Shown here one piece after another: positions 1 to 10,586 of a stretch of DNA of 64,000 bases. The notes under the pieces were generated by a model. The model saw only the letters and a program-made list of their open reading frames with translations, did no database searches and had not been told where the DNA came from. Source of the stretch: Rhizobium cauense (GTDB taxonomy: Bacteria; Pseudomonadota; Alphaproteobacteria; Rhizobiales; Rhizobiaceae). The position numbers and the translations under genes are program-made. How positions within the stretch are numbered: the stretch's first letter is position 1; every line of letters starts with the position of its first letter. The DNA is taken from contig NZ_JAEUAT010000007.1 of NCBI RefSeq assembly GCF_019511525.1, forward strand, positions 124,001 to 188,000. Reading direction: 5' to 3'.

Positions 1-2767
<2,767 letters not shown>

Positions 2768-2781
2768 GTATCAAGTAATGA

Positions 2782-2811
2782 AACGCCCGGCCGCGTCCGG
2801 GCGTTTTTCTT
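2782..2811 (+). terminator. Rho-independent terminator of gcvP
   Basis: A 9-bp GC-rich stem (AACGCCCGG paired with CCGGGCGTT, 6-base loop) is followed by a T run, starting 15 bases after the gcvP stop. It closes the glycine cleavage operon. Confidence 0.85.
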
Positions 2812-3004
2812 CCTGCGGTCAAGCTCGGGCTCTTCCCCCAGCTCTGACACCGCAGGCGCGATCCGGGTGGTGTCGCAGTCCGAGAGCGCCAGCGTCGTCA
2901 GCCACATCTCGCTCCACGAGCGAGAGCACGTTCTTTCTGCTTGTCGCAGACGGGTACCGTCGCTAAGGAACGCAAAACCTTTCAAGAGAACAGGCGACCA
3001 CTCC

Positions 3005-3274
3005 ATGGCAAAATCCGACGGCGATCTCACTCAGATACCATGGCCGGAGCCGGTGCTCTTGGCACTGGAGGAACCCGGCCAATACGTGACGATAGCAACC
3101 ACGCAGGCTGCGTCCTGGGCCATGATTGAGGATTGGCCGACGGAAGATGGTCCCGCACTCGACCGTGCGCTGCTGATTTGCGCAGATGTCGTCAAGGGCA
3201 AGCGCACGAATGAAGAGGCGCGCCGCGCCTTCATCGATGCCGCAGTTGAAGCTGGTATCGACATTCAGCGCTGA
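3005..3274 (+). CDS. DUF982 family small protein
   Basis: 89-residue cytoplasmic protein starting MAKSDGDLTQIPW. The pattern of an early tryptophan, the segment ATTQAASWAMIEDWP, and a C-terminal stretch ending DAAVEAGIDIQR match DUF982, a family of 80-100 residue proteins often present in many copies in rhizobia. Its function is unknown. The ATG at 3005 is preferred over an upstream extension because the family begins near here. The 237-bp gap behind gcvP holds only the gcvP terminator and probably this gene's promoter. No partner gene is evident. Confidence 0.75.
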   Translation: MAKSDGDLTQIPWPEPVLLALEEPGQYVTIATTQAASWAMIEDWPTEDGPALDRALLICADVVKGKRTNEEARRAFIDAAVEAGIDIQR

Positions 3275-3315
3275 TTGAGCGCACCTGATACCAAATCCAG
3301 CTTTCGCCGGCGCCG

Positions 3316-4098
3316 CTATGCCCCGTGCTGACCAGCAGCATCGAGGATCAACCCGGCAATCTCGTCCGGGTGGGAAATCAGCGACAGATGGCTGGATTTC
3401 AGCTCGATCGTCTTGGCGCCCATGCGCTTGGCCATGAAACGCTCGAGGTCGGGATTTATCGTCCGGTCTTCCGTCGAAACGGCATACCAGCTCGGCTTCG
3501 AACGCCACGCGGCAACTGTGGTCCTGCCGGCGAGCAAGGCCTTCTGGAACGGCTCCTGCACTGCATAGAGCACCTTCGCCTTCGCCTCGGGCAAGTCTCC
3601 AGCGAAATCCCGCAGGAATGCATCCTCCGTCAGCCTTCCTTCGTCCCCATCGAAGACGATCCCTGCGGAAGCCGGCGGCGTCGGAAATGTCTTGGCAAGC
3701 GCGGTGTAGTCCTCGCCAGCGTCGGGCGCACGTGCGGCAACATAGACAAGCGCCGATACGCTGGGGTGCAAGCCAGCCTCCGTGACGAGCATGCCGGAGA
3801 ACGAGTGTCCAACGAGAACCGTTGCACCATCCTGCCGGTCCAGGACGCGTTTTACCGAGGCAACGGCATCCGGCAGTGTCGTCAGAGGGTTCTGCACCGC
3901 CGTGGCATTAAGGCCAGCCGCCTGAAGGCGGGCGATGACCTCGGTCCAGCATGAGCCGTCGGCAAATAAGCCATGTGCGAGGACGACGTTGCGCGCCTTC
4001 ACTGGCGCAGCCGGCGCGGCCATGCCACGGGTCGTAATGAGGGAAGCAGCAGCGCCCGCAACAAGCGCTGCTGAAAAGGTGCGTCGGGTCATCATCAT
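3316..4098 (-). CDS. Exported alpha/beta hydrolase (Tat-type signal)
   Basis: 260-residue alpha/beta hydrolase. The N-terminus (MMMTRRTFSAALVAG...) carries a twin-arginine motif, a hydrophobic stretch and a cleavage-like site (GMAA|PA, near residue 28), so export to the periplasm through Tat is likely. The fold begins with VVLAHGLFADGSCW. The nucleophile lies in GHSFSG (Ser99) and the catalytic His in SSHLSLISHPDE near the C-terminus. The family includes salicylate-type esterases and EstC-like enzymes; the substrate cannot be read from sequence. It is monocistronic, with a 450-bp gap upstream. Class is sure, substrate unknown. Confidence 0.85.
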   Translation of the reverse strand: MMMTRRTFSAALVAGAAASLITTRGMAAPAAPVKARNVVLAHGLFADGSCWTEVIARLQAAGLNATAVQNPLTTLPDAVASVKRVLDRQDGATVLVGHSFSGMLVTEAGLHPSVSALVYVAARAPDAGEDYTALAKTFPTPPASAGIVFDGDEGRLTEDAFLRDFAGDLPEAKAKVLYAVQEPFQKALLAGRTTVAAWRSKPSWYAVSTEDRTINPDLERFMAKRMGAKTIELKSSHLSLISHPDEIAGLILDAAGQHGA

Positions 4099-4549
4099 GA
4101 ATCGATACTCCCTGAAGGTTGGACAATCTTTGGATCGCGCGCGTCAACTGTGGCTGCGCATGCATCCATGCGGCCTGCGAAACTCAATTCAGGTGGCTGT
4201 AGTTGTTGCTCCGGCTTCGCCGCCGAGAGCCTTACAAACGGCTGGTTGCCATCAGGCGTGCAGTGTCTTTTTGCAAGACCGACCGTTGCAGAGGAATCTA
4301 TCATGATGCGCTTGCCGGTCAATCGGCCACGCCCTAGACATACGTATAGGGCGCGCTAGGCAATGGATCGCCGCCCATCTGCAAGGCCTGCGGCTGCCAG
4401 CGTAGGCTTCAATAACGGAATCGAAAACGAGCGAACATCTCGTTTCTGCAAGCTTCGCGCGATCTCGCTTTTGGCTTCAAGCCGCCATATTGATTGGCGC
4501 GTGTTCGTGTCAGCGATGCCCATGAGTGCCATCCCCCAAGCCTGGAAAT
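4099..4549. other. Intergenic region without a recognised gene
   Basis: About 450 bases between two divergently transcribed genes. Short open frames here resemble no family I know. The only structure noticed is a 6-bp inverted repeat (GCCCTA at 4331-4336, TAGGGC at 4347-4352) about 200 bases upstream of the glycosyltransferase, possibly an operator or a weak hairpin. Promoters for both flanking genes must lie here, but none could be placed with confidence. Confidence 0.5.
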
Positions 4550-5563
4550 ATGATGACGTACTCTTACACTCTCAATCCATTTCGCCTCTACAGTACGCGT
4601 CGGGTTGGCCCCTATTTCAGCCGAGAGTTCAAACGGGTCGGCGCCAGACCGCTGCGAGTACGCATCGGCTACACGGATGCCGGCAATCCTCCTCGAGATG
4701 TCCTGATCGAGCGGCGTGGACAACAGTTGACACTCGTTCTGGAGAGCGCTGCGACGCGGTGGTTTTCCGGCTACATGCGATACAAGGTCTGCGCCTTTGC
4801 CTACTGGCTCAGCCTGAGTTCGCCGGAGGTCAGGCAGATCACCGTCAATGCCTCAGATGGCGAGACGGTTTCCAACGCGCGATTCGCAGCCTCCGTACGG
4901 CTTCGTCATCATGTCGGGTTGCCCGATCCTCATTTCTTCCAGAACAACGGATTCGCAGCAGAGGTGGAGCGTGGCAGGATGGCGCCGCCTTGGGACGATC
5001 GCTCAAGCGAAATAGTTTGGCGTGGCGGCATGAATGGCTGCGGTTGGGCAAGCTTCGCGCCTGAAGACATCGACAATCCCGCCGTCATGCAAAGAATACG
5101 GATGGTCCAGCGGCTCAGGGGCGTTGCGCAGACCGACGCCCGCTTCGTCGATCTTCACCCCACTGCCGACGACTACGGCACGTTTGCACATAATGAAGGG
5201 TTCCTGGGGCAGCCGGTTGCTGCAGAGACCTGGCTCGGGAGGAAGTTCGCCGTCGACATCGACGGCTATACGAACACCTGGTCGAACCTACTCGTTCGCA
5301 TGCTCTATGGATGCTGCGTACTCAAGGTTTCATCGCAGTTTGGCTTCCGCCAGTGGTACTACGACGAACTCAGGCCCTTCGAACACTATGTACCGGTGGC
5401 TTCCGACATGTCGGACCTGCACGAGAAGATCGAATGGGTGCGCAGCCACGACACGGAAGCAAGAGCCATCGCCGAGCGCGGCCAGGCGCTATCGCGCACA
5501 CTCACTTTCGAGAGCCAGGCTCGGCGTGCCGCTCGCCTTATCGAGGAACACTGGGATCGCTGA
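4550..5563 (+). CDS. GT90 (CAP10-like) glycosyltransferase
   Basis: About 337 residues from ATG 4550; a GTG at 4526 in the same frame is an alternative, but GGA at 4544 fits the ATG better. The C-terminal half has the CAP10 / lipopolysaccharide-modifying (GT90) pattern: [20 protein letters not shown], then [27 protein letters not shown], and a closing [17 protein letters not shown] segment. GT90 enzymes characterised in other organisms include xylosyltransferases and glucosyltransferases. Its 3' end overlaps the convergent UDP-glucuronate decarboxylase gene by 26 bases; that gene makes UDP-xylose, so xylosyl transfer to a surface glycan is a reasonable inference, not a demonstrated one. No transmembrane segment is obvious. 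Confidence 0.8.
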   Translation: MMTYSYTLNPFRLYSTRRVGPYFSREFKRVGARPLRVRIGYTDAGNPPRDVLIERRGQQLTLVLESAATRWFSGYMRYKVCAFAYWLSLSSPEVRQITVNASDGETVSNARFAASVRLRHHVGLPDPHFFQNNGFAAEVERGRMAPPWDDRSSEIVWRGGMNGCGWASFAPEDIDNPAVMQRIRMVQRLRGVAQTDARFVDLHPTADDYGTFAHNEGFLGQPVAAETWLGRKFAVDIDGYTNTWSNLLVRMLYGCCVLKVSSQFGFRQWYYDELRPFEHYVPVASDMSDLHEKIEWVRSHDTEARAIAERGQALSRTLTFESQARRAARLIEEHWDR

Positions 5564-6524
5564 CGTATGCCGTCACGAGCGACTGCTTCGCAACCACCGT
5601 TTCAAAATAGGCAATCGTGCGAACCAACCCCTCGCGAAGCCGTATCGTCGGCGCCCAGCCCAACAGCCTTCTTGCTTTGGCTATATCCGGCAACCGCTGG
5701 CGCGGATCGTCCGTAGGCAATGGCTGATGGACGATGCGTGAACTCGAATTTGTCAGTTCGAGAACAATGTCCGCCAGCTCGCGAATCGTAAATTCTTCGG
5801 GATTGCCGAGATTGAGGGGGCCGGTGACCTCGGGCCCGCTGTTCATCATGGCGATGAGGCCTGCTACGAGATCATCCACATAGCAGAACGACCGGGTCTG
5901 CGTGCCGTCGCCATAGATTGTCAGATCGCGGCCAGATAGCGCCTGAACCACGAAATTCGCGACCACGCGGCCATCGCTCGGATGCATGCGAGGACCATAC
6001 GTATTGAATATGCGTGCCACCTTCACCGGCAGCCCGAACTGGCGTCGATAGTCGAAAAACAAGGTCTCGGCACTACGCTTGCCTTCGTCGTAGCAGGCGC
6101 GTGGACCAATCGGGTTAACGTTGCCCCAGTAGCTCTCAGACTGCGGATGGACATGCGGATCGCCGTAGACCTCCGATGTGGAAGCCTGCAGGACCGGGAT
6201 ATTTCTCTGGCGGGATAGTTCGAGGATGTTCAGCGCTCCGACGACGTTGGTCTTGAGGGTCCCGATCGGGTCGGCCTGATAGTGGATGGGCGAAGCTGGA
6301 CAGGCCAGATTGTAAATTTGGTCGACATCAACAGCGATCGCTTGGGTAATGTCCTGCCTCAGCAGGCTGAAACGCGCGTTGTCGAGCAAGGCCGCAACAT
6401 TCTGCTCGGCCCCTGTCGAAAAATTGTCCATGCAGACAACGTGATGCCCTTGTTCGAGCAAGCGCGCGCAGATGTTCGAGCCGACGAATCCCGCCCCGCC
6501 GGTAACAAGAATACGTTTATTCAT
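5538..6524 (-). CDS. uxs: UDP-glucuronate decarboxylase (UDP-xylose synthase), extended SDR family
   Basis: NAD-dependent sugar-nucleotide SDR converting UDP-glucuronate to UDP-xylose in the cytoplasm. From ATG 6524 the protein is 328 residues. It has the Rossmann motif TGGAGFVGS (8-16), [12 protein letters not shown] (72-83) and the SDR pair Tyr145/Lys149 in RACYDEGKR, the arrangement typical of UXS; NTYGPRM and [10 protein letters not shown] also match. An in-frame GTG 12 bases upstream is possible, but the family begins at [10 protein letters not shown] and the GTG sits only 3 bases from a GAGGGA. It overlaps the convergent GT90 gene tail to tail. A UDP-glucose 4-epimerase-like role is less likely given the CYDEGKR motif. 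Confidence 0.88.
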   Translation of the reverse strand: MNKRILVTGGAGFVGSNICARLLEQGHHVVCMDNFSTGAEQNVAALLDNARFSLLRQDITQAIAVDVDQIYNLACPASPIHYQADPIGTLKTNVVGALNILELSRQRNIPVLQASTSEVYGDPHVHPQSESYWGNVNPIGPRACYDEGKRSAETLFFDYRRQFGLPVKVARIFNTYGPRMHPSDGRVVANFVVQALSGRDLTIYGDGTQTRSFCYVDDLVAGLIAMMNSGPEVTGPLNLGNPEEFTIRELADIVLELTNSSSRIVHQPLPTDDPRQRLPDIAKARRLLGWAPTIRLREGLVRTIAYFETVVAKQSLVTAYVSDPSVPR

Positions 6525-6747
6525 AGTGGCTTGCACCAGTCCCTCTGTAGCCTGCGCGCTTATCGCGTGACGCCCCGTTCTTCAACCGGCGGCATGGTCA
6601 CTTACGCCGCAATTTCGGCGTTGTCGTTCGCCCGCAACAGGGCTTGCGCCCTTGTGCAAGAGCCGCGTCCGACTTTTTGCGTAGTTGAAATTCGTGGAGC
6701 ATTTCCGGTAAGTTTGCCCGGATTGTATCTAGTCGGAGATCGCTGCT

Positions 6748-7098
6748 ATGGAACAGAAGATTCGTAAGGCTCTCGCCACCCATGCGAAGCTTGACGTGGA
6801 CGCCGGAGCGGTTTCGGTCACTCAGAACTTGTTCGATGTCGGCATGACCTCATTCGCGTGCGTCCAGCTCATGATGCGCCTCGAAGAGGTCTTTGATATC
6901 GAATTCCCTGACGAGCTTATGAAAAAGGGCACGTTCGAAACCATCGATTCGATACGGCATAACCTGAAGGATCTCGGGGTTCGCCCTCCAGCAACCGGTC
7001 CCAGCGGCGTGCTGAGCATTTTCGGCCTGGGAGTGGTCATTGCCGCCGGCGCCTGGCGGGAGCCTCTGCAGGCGGTCGCAAGCATCGCTGTCGGTTAA
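6748..7098 (+). CDS. Lone acyl carrier protein with a hydrophobic C-terminal tail
   Basis: 116-residue protein. Residues 1-85 are a phosphopantetheine-carrier domain; the attachment serine is Ser35 in FDVGMTSFACVQLMM, followed by the acidic helix LEEVFDIEFPDE that docks partner enzymes. A GGAGAT ribosome site lies just before the ATG. Stand-alone ACPs are usually 75-95 residues; here about 30 extra residues after GVRPPATGPSG are strongly hydrophobic (VLSIFGLGVVIAAGAW), so the tail may be a membrane anchor or the product of 3' rearrangement. It is divergent from uxs. No ligase or acyl-CoA dehydrogenase partner follows. It is not the housekeeping AcpP, which has DSL at the attachment site. Confidence 0.8.
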   Translation: MEQKIRKALATHAKLDVDAGAVSVTQNLFDVGMTSFACVQLMMRLEEVFDIEFPDELMKKGTFETIDSIRHNLKDLGVRPPATGPSGVLSIFGLGVVIAAGAWREPLQAVASIAVG

Positions 7099-7345
7099 GG
7101 AGCGCACGCGCTCAGGCAAGCAATGGCGCAGACGCGCCACCTGTGCCCAATGCCTGCCAGTCACGACCATAGGGCATTGCCTGGGTTTCAGCGAGTTCAC
7201 GCAGGATAGCCGAGCAGCTGTATCGAAATGAAGCAAGCAAACGACCAGTGTCAATCTGTGGCAACCTCTCGCTAATCACGGCCTTTCACCACTCTCTAAG
7301 TCCTTGGCGATAAAAGGGCACTGTTCTAGCGCGAGGGACAGTTGA

Positions 7346-7594
7346 ATGAACATCTCAGGGATCACTCATACCGCCCTGTCGGGAATGTCGAAACAAACGA
7401 ATCGACTATCCGAAATCGCCGGAAACATTGCGAACGGCAATGCATCCATCGTGGCAACCGCTTCGACCGATGTCGACCTGGGTACGCAACTGACGGACCT
7501 CGTCGAGGTCGCGCAGATCTACAAGGCCAACGCCACCGTCTTCGAGACCGGCGCCGACCTCTGGGAAATTCTGGGAAGCATCAAGCGCGACTAG
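7346..7594 (+). CDS. Mini flagellar rod/hook-family protein
   Basis: 82 residues containing only the two ends of the flagellar rod/hook (FlgB/C/F/G) family. Residues 5-31 carry the N-terminal signature (ALSGMSKQTNRLSEIAGNIAN); residues 44-82 carry the C-terminal one (VDLGTQLTDLVEVAQIYKAN followed by ATVFETGADLWEILGSI). In rod proteins these two helices form the coiled-coil core; the middle domain of 50 or more residues is absent. No other flagellar gene is in the window. It may be a short axial-family protein exported by a type III route or a degenerate relic; the intact frame and matching helix registers favour a real gene. The ATG at 7346 follows GGGACAG. Confidence 0.7.
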   Translation: MNISGITHTALSGMSKQTNRLSEIAGNIANGNASIVATASTDVDLGTQLTDLVEVAQIYKANATVFETGADLWEILGSIKRD

Positions 7595-7609
7595 CTCGCG
7601 GAAACGATG

Positions 7610-8227
7610 CTACAGGAGCGAATAGACAGCGGAAGCGAGCGCGACAAGGCCGAAGAGGATCAGCAGATAGCTCGTTCCTCGCATGACCTTGGTTGTGAAA
7701 TCCCTGGGCAGCTTTTCCCTGGCAAGGTTTACCGCGCCGCTGAGAAAAAACCACCATGCGAGCGATCCGCAGAACACTCCTCCGACGATCGCCGCCGAAC
7801 TGAAGCGCCGTGTCTCCTCGGTTAGCCCAAAGCCGGCAAACAAGGCACCGAAGGAGAGAATGGTCGCAGGGTTGGAGATCGTCAGCAAGAAGGTCGCCAG
7901 CGTCGTACCGATCAGCCCGCCTGCCCTCACATCGGCCGCCTGAACTGGATCGTGGGCCAATCCGCGATAACCGAGACCGAGCAGTAGCAGTCCTCCACCA
8001 AATGCCAATGGCAGGGTAGCGGCCGACATCAACTCCTCGAAAACAGCAATGCCGGTCACCGCGACAAGCGCATAGCTGGCGTCGCCGACGGCCGTCCCCA
8101 GCCCGCAAGAGAAACCGGCCAGGAAGCCGCGCTCGAGTGTACGGTTGATGCACAGCATCCCGATTGGTCCGAGTGGCGCGGTGATGATGACCCCCAGCAG
8201 AGCGCCTTTCAGGAACAGCAGTAGCAT
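7610..8227 (-). CDS. LysE family translocator
   Basis: 205-residue inner-membrane exporter of the LysE/RhtB superfamily, usual length, about six transmembrane helices. The N-terminus LLLFLKGALLGVIITAPLGPIGMLCINRTL has the family proline/glycine pattern, and TISNPATILSFGALFAG in the middle matches the conserved NP segment of helix 4. The family exports amino acids or related small molecules; the substrate cannot be assigned. It is convergent with the mini rod protein (15-base gap) and lies downstream of sufA on the same strand. A second LysE gene lies at 54915-55511. Confidence 0.88.
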   Translation of the reverse strand: MLLLFLKGALLGVIITAPLGPIGMLCINRTLERGFLAGFSCGLGTAVGDASYALVAVTGIAVFEELMSAATLPLAFGGGLLLLGLGYRGLAHDPVQAADVRAGGLIGTTLATFLLTISNPATILSFGALFAGFGLTEETRRFSSAAIVGGVFCGSLAWWFFLSGAVNLAREKLPRDFTTKVMRGTSYLLILFGLVALASAVYSLL

Positions 8228-8363
8228 CTCTTCGTCGTTTCCCTTCCGCAGGCACGGTTTCCAGTCTCTCGATACCGGGCCTTAAAGTGCAGCGGCCAGC
8301 ACGTAAAATGAAAAAAGCCGCCAAAACCGGCGGCTCCATCAAGAATTCGAGGGATTGCGACAA

Positions 8364-8756
8364 TCAGTGCGCCGGCACGACGGCATTGCCCTGCGCGGCA
8401 AGCGCTGCCAGATCCGCCGGCTTCAGCTCGACGGATTCGCCGCAGCCGCAGGCCGAGGTCTGGTTCGGGTTGGTGAAGATGAAGCCCGAACGCAGCGTCG
8501 TGCTTTCAAATCCCATTTCAGTCCCGAGAAGGTAGAGCACGGCCGACGGCTCGACCCAGACCCTCGCGCCATCGCGTTCGATCAAGTCATCTTTCGCATT
8601 CGGTGCGGTGACGAGGTCGATGGTGTATTCCATCCCTGCGCAGCCGCCCTTCTTGATCCCGACCCGGATGCCCTTGGCCTCTGGTCCGGAGTTCTCCACG
8701 ATCGCCTTCACGCGGTTCGCGGCGGCCTCCGTCATGCTCATTATTGCAAAGCCCAT
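8364..8756 (-). CDS. sufA: Iron-sulfur cluster assembly protein SufA (A-type carrier)
   Basis: 130-residue A-type Fe-S carrier that receives clusters from SufBCD and hands them to apo-targets. The three conserved cysteines are present: one in GIKKGGCAGMEY and two in TSACGCGESV near the C-terminus. The start is supported by AAGGAGAAGAGG just upstream. It is the last gene of the suf operon, about 105 bases after the DUF59 gene. Length fits the family. Confidence 0.92.
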   Translation of the reverse strand: MGFAIMSMTEAAANRVKAIVENSGPEAKGIRVGIKKGGCAGMEYTIDLVTAPNAKDDLIERDGARVWVEPSAVLYLLGTEMGFESTTLRSGFIFTNPNQTSACGCGESVELKPADLAALAAQGNAVVPAH

Positions 8757-8861
8757 CGGCCTCTTCTCCTTCCGCGCACGGATTAAAGGTCCGGCGTTTC
8801 ATGATTCCAATGTAGTGCCAGCAGCTTAACCGATCAATACCAGCCGCGCGACATGATCGGA

Positions 8862-9242
8862 TCAGTACCAGCCGACGGCGACCTGCGCCTCTTCGGACAT
8901 CCGGTCAGGCGTCCACGGCGGATCGAAGGTCATTTCGACCTCGACGCCAGAAACACCCTCGACTGCGCCGACGGCATTTTCGACCCAGCCCGGCATCTCG
9001 CCGGCAACCGGGCAGCCCGGCGCCGTCAGTGTCATCATGATCTTCACCATGCGATCGTCTTCGATATCGATCTTGTAGACCAGCCCGAGTTCGAAGATGT
9101 CAGCCGGAATTTCAGGGTCATAGACCGTCTTCAGCGCCGAAATCACGTCGTCACTGAGGCGCGCCAGTTCATCGGCCGGAATGCTGGAATGCACGATGCC
9201 TTCGCGCACGTCGATCTTCTGTTCGCTTTCGTCCAGGCTCAT
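8862..9242 (-). CDS. sufT: SUF-associated DUF59 (MIP18-like) protein, SufT type
   Basis: 126 residues. DUF59/MIP18-family proteins assist maturation of Fe-S proteins. The core ISALKTVYDPEIPADIFELG and the conserved cysteine in MMTLTAPGCPVAGEMP are present, with the ending TFDPPWTPDRMSEEAQ seen in the suf-linked subfamily. The start is decided by the ribosome site: AAGGAG lies 8 bases before ATG 9242, whereas the GTG 9 bases upstream overlaps that site. The gene sits between sufS and sufA, the position called sufX in alphaproteobacterial suf operons. Confidence 0.88.
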   Translation of the reverse strand: MSLDESEQKIDVREGIVHSSIPADELARLSDDVISALKTVYDPEIPADIFELGLVYKIDIEDDRMVKIMMTLTAPGCPVAGEMPGWVENAVGAVEGVSGVEVEMTFDPPWTPDRMSEEAQVAVGWY

Positions 9243-9259
9243 ATTGAGCACTCCTTAAA

Positions 9260-9303
9260 GCAATTCCAGGAAAAGTGCGAAGCGGTTTTCCGTCCGGAAT
9301 TGC
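9260..9303. repeat. Rhizobial small palindromic intergenic repeat
   Basis: A nested inverted repeat: outer arms GCAATTCC (9260-9267) and GGAATTGC (9296-9303), inner arms GGAAAA and TTTTCC, with GTGCGAAGCGG in the loop. From general knowledge this motif recurs many times between genes in Rhizobiaceae genomes. Here it lies inside the suf operon between sufS and sufT, where it could fold in the mRNA and affect processing. Confidence 0.75.
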
Positions 9304-9316
9304 GTAAAAACAATGA

Positions 9317-9337
9317 CCTAGAGCGTATCGCTCTAGG
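9317..9337. repeat. Perfect 9-bp inverted repeat at the sufS stop
   Basis: CCTAGAGCG (9317-9325) and CGCTCTAGG (9329-9337) are separated by TAT. The right arm contains the sufS stop codon. On the minus strand this would form a strong 3-base-loop hairpin without a T run, more likely an attenuation or mRNA-stability element than a full terminator. Confidence 0.6.
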
Positions 9338-10574
9338 CAAAGAACTTGCGCGCATAATCAAGCGCATCAGCCAAGGCGTCGACCTCGGCCCGTGTATTAT
9401 ACATCCCGAAGGACGCGCGGCATGTGGAGGTGACGCCGAAGCGTTTCAAGAGCGGCATGGCGCAATGTGTGCCGGCGCGAACAGCAACACCCTGGCGGTC
9501 GATCACCATCGAGACGTCATGAGCATGCAGACCGGCAAGCTCGAACGAGAAGATGCCGCCCTTGCCCGGCGCCGTGCCGAACACTTTTAACGAGTTCACC
9601 GCCTGCAGCCGCTCCGCCGCGTAGGCAGCGAGATCAGCTTCATGGCGTGCAATCGCCTCGCGGCCGACCTTCTCCATGTAGTCAAGCGCATAGCCGAGCC
9701 CGATCGCCTGTACGATCGGCGGCGTTCCGGCTTCGAAGCGATGCGGAGGATCATTGTAGGTCACCGCATCCTCCGTCACCTCGAAGATCATCTCACCGCC
9801 GCCCTGGAAGGGCCGCATCTCGCGAAGCCGATCCTTCTTACCGTAGAGCACGCCGATGCCCGACGGCCCGTAGAGCTTGTGGCCGGTCATCACGTACCAG
9901 TCGCAATCGATATCCTGCACGTCGACAGGCATGTGGACGGCGCCCTGCGAACCATCGACCAGTACCGGGATGCCGCGCTCATGGGCGATACGGCAGATTT
10001 CCTTGACCGGGACCACGGTGCCAAGCGCATTCGACATATGCGTGATGGCGACGAGCTTCGTCCGCTCCGTCAGGCTCTTTTCGAAATCCTCGATGTGGAA
10101 CGCACCCTCGTCGTCAACAGGTACCCAGACCAGCTTGGCGCCCTGCCGCTCGCGGATGAAATGCCACGGCACGATGTTGGAGTGATGCTCCATGATCGAG
10201 ATGACGATCTCGTCGCCGTCGCCGATCTTGGGCATGCCCCAGCCATAGGCGACGGTGTTGATCGCTTCCGTCGAAGACTTCGTGAAGATGATGTCGTTGA
10301 CATCGGGCGCATTGAGGAAGCGCCCCACCTTCTCGCGTGCGCCCTCATAGGCGTCCGTTGCCGCATTCGAGAGAAAATGCAGGCCGCGATGAACGTTCGC
10401 ATACTCGTTCGAATAGGCATGCGAGATTGCATCGATCACGACCTGCGGCTTCTGAGCGGAGGCGCCGTTGTCGAGATAGACCAGCGGCTTGCCATAGACT
10501 TCCTTCGCAAGGATCGGGAAATCCTTGCGAATGGCTTCGACGTCGTATGCTGTGGCCGGAACTATCTTGTCCAT
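9333..10574 (-). CDS. sufS: Cysteine desulfurase SufS (group II)
   Basis: 413-residue PLP enzyme that removes sulfur from cysteine for SufBCD scaffold assembly. The PLP lysine is Lys233 in MTGHKLYGPSG and the persulfide cysteine is Cys371 in RAGTHCAMP, the group II active-site pattern. HHSNIVPW and GTPPIVQAIGLG also match. Length is normal. It lies 12 bases after sufD on the minus strand. It is the second cysteine desulfurase in this operon; the first (14325-15491) is of group I. Confidence 0.95.
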   Translation of the reverse strand: MDKIVPATAYDVEAIRKDFPILAKEVYGKPLVYLDNGASAQKPQVVIDAISHAYSNEYANVHRGLHFLSNAATDAYEGAREKVGRFLNAPDVNDIIFTKSSTEAINTVAYGWGMPKIGDGDEIVISIMEHHSNIVPWHFIRERQGAKLVWVPVDDEGAFHIEDFEKSLTERTKLVAITHMSNALGTVVPVKEICRIAHERGIPVLVDGSQGAVHMPVDVQDIDCDWYVMTGHKLYGPSGIGVLYGKKDRLREMRPFQGGGEMIFEVTEDAVTYNDPPHRFEAGTPPIVQAIGLGYALDYMEKVGREAIARHEADLAAYAAERLQAVNSLKVFGTAPGKGGIFSFELAGLHAHDVSMVIDRQGVAVRAGTHCAMPLLKRFGVTSTCRASFGMYNTRAEVDALADALDYARKFFA

Positions 10575-10586
10575 GACGCTATCCGA

